Assembly (NCBI GenBank): GCA_041179245.1
Contig: JBEGTT010000253.1
Span: 1-5,490, forward strand
Source of the DNA: JBEGTT01 sp041179245
Lineage (GTDB): Bacteria; Pseudomonadota; Gammaproteobacteria; Burkholderiales; Rhodocyclaceae
Reading direction: 5' to 3'
Length of the DNA: 5,490 nt
The position numbers were made by a program, and so were the translations under genes. Below the pieces are notes generated by a model. That model made no database searches. It was not told where the DNA came from and saw only the letters and a program-made list of their open reading frames with translations. Positions 1-4,381 of this stretch are shown in pieces. The number at the start of each line of letters is the position of its first letter. The stretch's first letter is position 1.

Positions 1-761
1 TCAGCAGCCCAAGCAGCCGTTGATACCACCACATTCACAAAACGCTGCACAATTTCCGGGTGCTTTTGCTCAAACTCTTCTGACGCCCAAATTTGTGAAG
101 GCGAGATAACCTTGGGGTCATCTACGGTCAGAATCCGGCGAGCTAGACCGCGGGCAATCAAGTCAGTCGAAGAACTCAGCACGGCATCAACTTCACCCGT
201 TGATATAGCGGCGTTCTGAGTTTCGGTATTCATGTCAATCAGCTTGAAGTCATCTTGCGTAAGCCCAACGTTTTCAAACAGACGTGCTAGGCGAAGCTGA
301 CCTGCCGTACCTTTTTGTACCCCGACCTTCTTACCCTTCAAGTCTTCCAGCTTTTGGTAAGGTTTACCGTTAGGCACAATCAAGTATGTCTTGCTCAGGA
401 AGCTGTCAGCCGCCAGAATTTTTGTCCGCAGGCCATTGGATCGCGCAACTACCAGCGGCAAGTCACCTTGGGTGGCAAAATCAATCTTTTTAAGAGCAAG
501 GGCTTCGTTGGTGGCAGGGCCCGCACCGGCAAAAAAGCTCCATTCCACCTTGATGCCGTCCTTGGCAAATTCCTGTTCCAAGAATCCTTTTTGGTGGACA
601 GTCGAAAGGATGCTAGATGCGGATGCTGGCTTGTTACCTAAGCCAATACCAGAGAACGCAACACGGATGACTTTTGGGGCTGGTTCGTCAGCAAAGGTTG
701 TGCTTGTAGCACCCAGAGAGAGCACCGCAGCAGCCGTGAGTAAAAATGAACGACGTTTCAT
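1..761 (-). CDS. SsuA-like ABC transporter substrate-binding protein (3' end cut off by the window)
   Basis: This is the periplasmic binding component of an ABC importer of the sulfonate/taurine/nitrate (SsuA/TauA/NMT1-like) class. It captures the solute and delivers it to an inner-membrane permease. The frame is open from the ATG at 761 to the left edge, giving 253 codons and no stop. Family members are usually about 310-340 residues, so some 60-80 are missing. Residues 1-24 form a signal peptide with KRRSF near the start and a likely cut after TFA. Typical family blocks follow: KVEW plus a Gly/Ala-rich turn (71-81), the KKIDFATQGDLP block (91-102), the DLKGKKVGVQKGTAG block (140-154) and TGEVDAVLS (188-196). 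A modest GAG-type ribosome site lies about 7 bases before the ATG. It starts 33 bases after the porin stop, so the two are probably co-transcribed. The ligand is inferred: a sulfonate is most likely, but other small organic anions are possible. The family call is firm and the substrate is not. Confidence 0.85.
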   Translation of the reverse strand, partial: MKRRSFLLTAAAVLSLGATSTTFADEPAPKVIRVAFSGIGLGNKPASASSILSTVHQKGFLEQEFAKDGIKVEWSFFAGAGPATNEALALKKIDFATQGDLPLVVARSNGLRTKILAADSFLSKTYLIVPNGKPYQKLEDLKGKKVGVQKGTAGQLRLARLFENVGLTQDDFKLIDMNTETQNAAISTGEVDAVLSSSTDLIARGLARRILTVDDPKVISPSQIWASEEFEQKHPEIVQRFVNVVVSTAAWAA

Positions 762-794
762 ATCAAATCTCTTTCAAAAAAAGTGGAGTGCAGC

Positions 795-2369
795 TTAGAA
801 GCCGTACTGGAAGAGGGCAGTGATGGCGTTGTCTGGCACTTTGTTGACCTGATTAGTCAGGCCTAAAGCTGTTGTAGTGGCACTGCTGCCAAGGTTGGCA
901 GCGCCGGGATAAATAGTTCTGGTCAGACCGAGTTGGAGCTTGGTGGTTTGTGCAAAGTAGTAGTTGTAACCGATGGTGTACTTAACTGATTCGTCACCAT
1001 GAACGCCAGTCGTTGGGTCCCAACGGTCAATGCGGTAGTAAACCTGTGAAGTCGTTGGCCAAAAATCGTCCAGTTTTCCGGTTTTATTTAGATTGGCTGA
1101 CCATTGGGCAATATCCCCAAAGTTATAGAACAGGGTAAGAGTCTTGCCCAGGCTTTCTCTGTACACATAATGGCCGGTGTTGGCTTTGGTAGTCAGAGAA
1201 CCAATACCGACATCCTGCTCGCCCTTGGCTACTTCAAAGGTTAAGCCGTACGGATTATGGTTGTACTGAATATCAAACCCGCGTCGTGTGTAGTTCCCAT
1301 CATTACGGATTAGGTTAGTTGCTGTGTTGCTTGTGACTGCGCTGGTGGTGTTATTCCCGTACACGTTGGCACTACCCTGAAGGTAGGTGGTGCCGAAAGA
1401 TAAACCACGTAGCGGATGGTTGAAATCGACCGGCAAATAGGTGGCTAGACGGGCGATGTAGTCGCGTCTGTTGTTATCGTCGGTTCGGTTATCACCATTG
1501 CCGTTAAACACACCGAGGGCGTACTCAAGAAGCGGTGCTCGGTAGCTCACACCAAAGTCGACCTCAGGGAATAGATCGCCTCTAAATACCACGCCATTCT
1601 GGCGGGTGTTGATATTGCCAAGCCCAGCTAAGAACTGAGCATTTCCAGTTGAAACAGTGGGTTGGAGTTCATCAGAGACCTGCGCAGCTAGGCCGAAGGG
1701 CAGTTTTTGCTGGCCAATGGTAACAGTTAGCTTTGGATCTTCCAGGCCACCATTAGATTTGAGAAGCGAACGTTGAATATAGGCATCTGTTAGCTTGACA
1801 GTGCTATCTCCTGGTGTCGGAGAGTTAGTGCTAGCTGCACCGTTTGCAAACTTAGGGCTGCCAAACGAGAAACCAACCGCATAGTCCCAGTTTTTACCTT
1901 CGTCATAATCTTTGAATAAGTTGCCTGAAAACCCAAGCGTGGCGCTACTGGTGCCAAAACCATTCTGAGTGTTAGCGTTAGGTCGGACGCTAGAGTTGGA
2001 CGATTCAACCGATGAACCCGTGTATTGCAATGCAACGGTTCCCTTGATTTTCAGGCCACGGTCTGTCACGGCACTGTTGAAATCGCGTAAACGTTGTTGG
2101 TCGTATTTGTAATCTTCAAGATTAGAGCGCAGACCATTCAGATCATCCTGAGTGACCAACTCGGCACCTTGTGGAATGGCTTCTTTCAGTTTTTCCTGTT
2201 CATGACTCTGAGCTTGAACCTGTTTTTGCAAAGTTTCTAGGCTGGTTTTTAGCGACTGGATTTGTTTCAGCAGGTCATCCTGTGATGGTTGGGCTGCGTA
2301 AGCCTGAGAGGACAGAGCGAGAAGCCCTGCACTAACGGCCAACGCAATTCTTTTTTTCGATAAATTCAC
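795..2369 (-). CDS. Outer-membrane porin, phosphate-selective porin O/P-like family
   Basis: This 524-residue protein is a predicted beta-barrel channel in the outer membrane. Residues 1-25 are a signal peptide (KKR, hydrophobic core, cut near AYA/A). Residues 31-65 are rich in Leu, Gln, Glu and Lys with heptad-like spacing and look like a short coiled coil of the kind that precedes the barrel in OprO/OprP-like porins. The barrel begins around residue 105 with alternating polar and hydrophobic strands. GQQKLPFGL (219-227) resembles the conserved G-x-x-K-x-P-F-G segment of this family. The chain ends in QYGF, and a terminal Phe is the usual outer-membrane assembly signal. The start is GTG at 2369, fixed by AGGAG six bases upstream and by the signal peptide; no ATG alternative lies nearby. 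It is the first gene after the sigma-54-like promoter and is followed by the SsuA-like binding protein, which suggests it admits the same solute. Family membership does not prove phosphate selectivity. Confidence 0.85.
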   Translation of the reverse strand: MNLSKKRIALAVSAGLLALSSQAYAAQPSQDDLLKQIQSLKTSLETLQKQVQAQSHEQEKLKEAIPQGAELVTQDDLNGLRSNLEDYKYDQQRLRDFNSAVTDRGLKIKGTVALQYTGSSVESSNSSVRPNANTQNGFGTSSATLGFSGNLFKDYDEGKNWDYAVGFSFGSPKFANGAASTNSPTPGDSTVKLTDAYIQRSLLKSNGGLEDPKLTVTIGQQKLPFGLAAQVSDELQPTVSTGNAQFLAGLGNINTRQNGVVFRGDLFPEVDFGVSYRAPLLEYALGVFNGNGDNRTDDNNRRDYIARLATYLPVDFNHPLRGLSFGTTYLQGSANVYGNNTTSAVTSNTATNLIRNDGNYTRRGFDIQYNHNPYGLTFEVAKGEQDVGIGSLTTKANTGHYVYRESLGKTLTLFYNFGDIAQWSANLNKTGKLDDFWPTTSQVYYRIDRWDPTTGVHGDESVKYTIGYNYYFAQTTKLQLGLTRTIYPGAANLGSSATTTALGLTNQVNKVPDNAITALFQYGF

Positions 2370-2375
2370 GGTTAA

Positions 2376-2380
2376 CTCCT
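2376..2380 (-). promoter_or_regulatory. Ribosome binding site of the porin gene (AGGAG)
   Basis: AGGAG on the minus strand lies six bases before the GTG at 2369. It is the strongest Shine-Dalgarno match in the window and is what justifies the non-ATG start. Confidence 0.8.
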
Positions 2381-2387
2381 AGTGTTG

Positions 2388-2435
2388 AAAAAGGCAATGA
2401 ATCGATGTTGCCAAAGGGGGTGGATTGGCTTTGGC
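2388..2435 (-). promoter_or_regulatory. Two overlapping hairpins in the porin leader (possible attenuator)
   Basis: Read on the minus strand, hairpin A pairs GCCAAAG (2435-2429) with CTTTGGC (2416-2410) across a 12-base loop. Hairpin B pairs GGCAA (2412-2408) with TTGCC (2397-2393) and is followed by five T residues (2392-2388). The arms share bases 2412-2410, so the two cannot form together. This is the layout of an antiterminator/terminator pair. Hairpin B is weak (5 bp, 10-base loop), so regulation is only a possibility. Confidence 0.3.
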
Positions 2436-2456
2436 CGTTCATCTGGCTTATGTCTT

Positions 2457-2472
2457 TGCATGGAGCGTGCCA
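2457..2472 (-). promoter_or_regulatory. Sigma-54 (RpoN) promoter, -24/-12 type, for the porin operon
   Basis: The minus strand reads TGGCACGCTCCATGCA, preceded by C. The sigma-54 consensus is YTGGCACG, four free bases, then TTGCA. The only departure is A for the first T of the -12 element, and the spacing between the GG and GC dinucleotides is exactly right. If real, transcription would begin near 2446, leaving a leader of about 77 bases before the porin GTG. It is the only strong promoter-like sequence I found in this gap and it points at the porin. Such promoters need an AAA+ enhancer-binding activator acting from upstream, which fits the inverted repeats at 2516-2565. Confidence 0.65.
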
Positions 2473-2515
2473 GCGTTTAACTGTATGATTTATATAGATT
2501 GTTGGTGTTAATAAT

Positions 2516-2565
2516 GCTGCTCAGGAAGCAGCTCTGGAAACAGACTGTTTGCTGCGAAGCAGCAA
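2516..2565. promoter_or_regulatory. Cluster of three inverted repeats upstream of the sigma-54 promoter (candidate activator sites)
   Basis: Three dyads lie in 50 bases: GCTGC-N7-GCAGC (2516-2532), AAACAG-A-CTGTTT (2538-2550) and TTGCTGC-GAA-GCAGCAA (2549-2565). The first and third share the same GCTGC/GCAGC arms. Relative to the predicted start near 2446 their centres lie about 78, 98 and 111 bases upstream, the usual distance for enhancer-binding proteins. An AT-rich stretch (about 2479-2515) separates them from the promoter and could assist DNA bending. The protein that binds is unknown. Confidence 0.4.
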
Positions 2566-2570
2566 TTTTT
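2549..2570 (+). terminator. Terminator-like hairpin on the plus strand
   Basis: TTGCTGC-GAA-GCAGCAA (7 bp stem, GAA triloop closed by C-G) is followed directly by five T residues on the plus strand. That is the form of an intrinsic terminator, yet no plus-strand gene ends here. It could stop antisense transcripts heading into the cytochrome gene, or the resemblance could be incidental to an operator dyad. Confidence 0.35.
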
Positions 2571-2585
2571 AACATTTATTCAGAT

Positions 2586-2620
2586 AAAAAAATTCCCCGA
2601 CTGGCAGGCAGTACAGGGAA
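2586..2620 (-). terminator. Intrinsic terminator after the cytochrome c4-like gene
   Basis: On the minus strand TTCCC (2620-2616) pairs with GGGAA (2597-2593), with an inner ACTG/CAGT stem, and seven T residues follow (2592-2586). It begins 25 bases beyond the cytochrome stop codon and would end transcription of the DUF1501/cytochrome/peroxiredoxin cluster, separating it from the porin operon. Confidence 0.75.
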
Positions 2621-2644
2621 AAGGAGAGAAGAGCGATCTAACGT

Positions 2645-3292
2645 TTAGAAGCCCGAGATGTAGTCTGATAAATCCTCAATTTCTGCATCAGTCAGCAATT
2701 TACTCACGGTGTGCATGACGTCTCCATCGCTATTGCTGCGCTCACCACTACGCCAGTGCAAAAGCTGTTCGCGCAGATAGATGGCGTATTGACCGCCAAT
2801 AATGGGGTAAGCACCATTACTTCCTTTTCCATTGTCACCGTGGCACGTTTTGCAGGCGAGAATGTTGCGGTTCCAGTCGCCACCCTGGAATAACTGTTTC
2901 GCGTGTAAAAACTCTTTTCGCTGTTTGCCCGCCATCTTTTCCTGAACTGAAAAATAAGCGGCGATGTCCAGCAGGTCTTTTTCCGGAACTTCAGCAGCCA
3001 TGACGTTCATAACAGGGTGATTACGTTCGCCTGACTGGAAATTTTTCAGTTGTTTGAAAATATACGGTGCTTGCTGTCCAGTGAGCTTAGGTGCCCCTGC
3101 TGTTGGACTATCACCTCTCTCGCCATGGCACTCTTGGCATAAGTGTTTTTCAGATTTAATTTTTCCACTAGTGGGGTCGCCCCCACCAAGTCGGTCATAA
3201 ATTGAATTGCCTGTTTCCCTTGCATTGACTGAGGCTGTGCCTGCCGCAATAAAGAGTAATGCAGCGAGTAAGCCTGTGTATCGAATTTGCAT
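2645..3292 (-). CDS. Periplasmic di-haem cytochrome c, cytochrome c4-like
   Basis: This 215-residue exported electron carrier has two class I cytochrome c domains. The signal peptide covers residues 1-24, with a likely cut after VNA. Domain one has CQECH at 52-56 and a Met pair at 95 and 98, one of which is the probable axial ligand. Domain two has CKTCH at 147-151 and Met193 as the probable ligand. The blocks around the haems (APKLTGQQAPYIFKQL and the later IIGGQYAIYLREQL), and the helices ending in DIAAYF and DLSDYI, are the paired repeats typical of cytochrome c4, whose mature length is about 190. Such proteins usually pass electrons to terminal oxidases. It lies 39 bases after the peroxiredoxin stop with only a weak GAG-type ribosome site, and it is the last gene before a good terminator. 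It may serve general respiration, or act as the electron partner of its neighbours. Confidence 0.9.
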   Translation of the reverse strand: MQIRYTGLLAALLFIAAGTASVNARETGNSIYDRLGGGDPTSGKIKSEKHLCQECHGERGDSPTAGAPKLTGQQAPYIFKQLKNFQSGERNHPVMNVMAAEVPEKDLLDIAAYFSVQEKMAGKQRKEFLHAKQLFQGGDWNRNILACKTCHGDNGKGSNGAYPIIGGQYAIYLREQLLHWRSGERSNSDGDVMHTVSKLLTDAEIEDLSDYISGF

Positions 3293-3304
3293 GTATCTCG
3301 TCTT

Positions 3305-3337
3305 TCGCTTTAACGCCGTTTTAATGTCGCTTTAATG
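3305..3337. repeat. Three imperfect 11-bp tandem repeats between the peroxiredoxin and cytochrome genes
   Basis: Units are TCGCTTTAACG, CCGTTTTAATG and TCGCTTTAATG, back to back with no spacer. The third unit overlaps the peroxiredoxin stop codon, and the array ends 12 bases before the cytochrome ATG at 3292. Spacing of one helical turn is typical of direct-repeat sites for OmpR/PhoB-type response regulators, but no known box is recognised and the place is unusual for a promoter. It may be chance. Confidence 0.45.
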
Positions 3338-3916
3338 CTTAACGTGTTGCGATTTAATCCGTTTAACTGCAACTAGGGCAGCTTCGACGTTGGTGATAGG
3401 GCGCAGGCCACCAATGACCTCAGAAATTTTCCCATCGGGGGTAACGACAAAGGTGGTTCTTTCGGAGAAACCATGGTCAATGGCTTGGCCGCGCGTGTCT
3501 TTACGACCTTGAACGGCTTCACGCACGTTGACTTCGTATGCCTTAGCTATTTTTCCATCGGCATCAGAAACTAGGGCTAATTTCCCGGCGCAGAAATCAG
3601 GATCACTGGAAAACTCATTGAGTCGTTCAATACTGTCCAGTGATACGCCGATAACGCTGGCGCCGGCTGATTTGAATTCGTCGGATAGCTCAGCGAAGGT
3701 ATGGGCTTGGATGTTGCAGCCATTGGTGTAAGCCGATGGGTAGAAATAAACGACCACCGGCCCTTTTTTTAATGCGCTTTTCAGCGAGTAGTTGAAAGCT
3801 TTTCCATCCAATGAAGCGGTGGTTTGGATGTCTGGTGCGGTTTGCCCCACTTTAAGCTCAGCTTGAGCGCAGGTGCATATTAAGGCTAGGGTTAGGCTGC
3901 TGATGATTCGTTTCAT
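3332..3916 (-). CDS. Exported peroxiredoxin, PrxQ/Bcp-like (AhpC/TSA family)
   Basis: This thiol peroxidase reduces hydrogen peroxide and organic hydroperoxides and is here predicted to work in the periplasm. From the ATG at 3916 it has 194 residues: signal peptide 1-19 (cut after AQA), then the thioredoxin-like fold with VVVYFYP leading into PSAYTNGC. This is the P-x-x-x-T-x-x-C active site, with peroxidatic Cys67; the conserved Arg is probably Arg153 in ERTTFVV. The Cys five residues after the peroxidatic one, common in PrxQ, is absent. Cys109 in DPDFCAG is the only other Cys in the mature chain and could resolve the sulfenate, as in PrxQ forms with the resolving Cys in helix 3. An ATG at 3928 adds four residues but leaves no space for its ribosome site; AAGGA (3928-3932) suits 3916 better, although its 11-base spacing is long. 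It follows the class II cytochrome by 4 bases, implying translational coupling. Confidence 0.88.
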   Translation of the reverse strand: MKRIISSLTLALICTCAQAELKVGQTAPDIQTTASLDGKAFNYSLKSALKKGPVVVYFYPSAYTNGCNIQAHTFAELSDEFKSAGASVIGVSLDSIERLNEFSSDPDFCAGKLALVSDADGKIAKAYEVNVREAVQGRKDTRGQAIDHGFSERTTFVVTPDGKISEVIGGLRPITNVEAALVAVKRIKSQHVKH

Positions 3917-3920
3917 GGCG

Positions 3921-4307
3921 TTAAGCATCCTTCTTGAAAACGTTATGGCAAGTTTTGCAGAGGCGAGTAAGACTGGTTGCTAACTCGTTAGCATGGTCAA
4001 AGTTTTTGCTATGTAGATCCTTGCGGAGGCCGACGATCAGTTGAAGACTCTTTGCCGTCATTTGAACGGCTTCTTCTTTGTCTGCTTGGCTTTTGTAGAA
4101 ATCCTCAACTTTGGTAAACATTTCTTCCAGCTCTTGGACTTCAGAAACGGCCGTTTTGATGTCTTTCATGGCGATGTTTGAGGTTAGGCTTTTAGTGGTG
4201 TCCTCGATGTTCTGCATCAAGTCCTGATCCATTTCGATTTGTGCAGAAAATGCAACACCCGTCACGAAAACCAGTGAGACAAGTACGAGCGTAAATTTAT
4301 TTTTCAT
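3921..4307 (-). CDS. Class II cytochrome c (cytochrome c'/c556-like)
   Basis: This 128-residue protein has a signal peptide over residues 1-22 (cut near FSA) and a mature part of about 106 residues that reads as a helical bundle. The single haem-binding motif CKTCH lies at 117-121, only seven residues from the C-terminus. That terminal placing, followed by NVF-K, is the hallmark of class II cytochromes, where the usual form is C-x-x-C-H-x-x-F-R/K. Members with a Met in the first helix (c556 type) are six-coordinate and carry electrons; those without (c' type) bind gases such as NO. Met26 and Met31 lie in the right region, so the c556 type is possible, but this cannot be settled by eye. The mature chain is a little shorter than a usual cytochrome c' (about 125-130). 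The ribosome site is weak (GAGAAA, about 8 bases before the ATG). It sits between the DUF1501 gene and the peroxiredoxin gene. Confidence 0.82.
   Translation of the reverse strand: MKNKFTLVLVSLVFVTGVAFSAQIEMDQDLMQNIEDTTKSLTSNIAMKDIKTAVSEVQELEEMFTKVEDFYKSQADKEEAVQMTAKSLQLIVGLRKDLHSKNFDHANELATSLTRLCKTCHNVFKKDA
3928..3932 (-). promoter_or_regulatory. Ribosome binding site deciding the peroxiredoxin start (AAGGA)
   Basis: AAGGA on the minus strand lies 11 bases before the ATG at 3916, but it touches the alternative ATG at 3928. The site is inside the end of the class II cytochrome gene, which supports coupled translation from 3916. Confidence 0.5.
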
Positions 4308-4327
4308 GGTGGTTTCTCAGATGACAA

Positions 4328-4362
4328 TAAACAAAAAGGTCCAGACGTTGCCTGAACCTTTT
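4328..4362 (-). terminator. Terminator-like hairpin between the DUF1501 and cytochrome genes
   Basis: On the minus strand AAAAGGTTCAG (4362-4352) pairs along all 11 positions with CTGGACCTTTT (4344-4334), with one G-U pair and a 7-base loop. A T-rich tail (TGTTTATT) follows. It begins 20 bases after the DUF1501 stop. On the plus strand the G-U pair becomes a C/A mismatch, so the minus strand is favoured. It may end the upstream transcript or let only part of it through, since no clear promoter was seen between it and the ATG at 4307. Confidence 0.6.
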
Positions 4363-4381
4363 ATGGAGTCATTGATATGAG

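Noticed and set aside
762..794. Terminator between porin and binding-protein genes, suggested by a run of seven T on the minus strand
   Set aside because: No stable stem precedes the T run, so co-transcription is more likely.
315..798. Two plus-strand open frames (315-641 and 391-798)
   Set aside because: They lie antisense to the SsuA-like gene, which has a signal peptide and family motifs; their translations show no domain-like pattern.
1790..2035. Minus-strand open frame overlapping the porin
   Set aside because: It is an out-of-frame shadow inside the porin gene with no ribosome site or recognisable features.
2482..2512. Sigma-70 promoter made of TTAACA and TCATAC with a 17-base spacer on the minus strand
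   Set aside because: The -10 match is poor, the better TATAAA nearby has an 11-base spacer, and the sigma-54 site is far closer to consensus.
2711..3249. Short open frames at 2711-2893 (plus) and 3046-3249 (minus)
   Set aside because: Both overlap the cytochrome c4-like gene, whose two haem motifs and signal peptide make it the real frame.
3859..3916. Lipoprotein signal in the peroxiredoxin (LICTC)
   Set aside because: The residues before either Cys do not fit the usual lipobox (L-[AS]-[GA]-C), while AQA/E is a normal signal peptidase I site.
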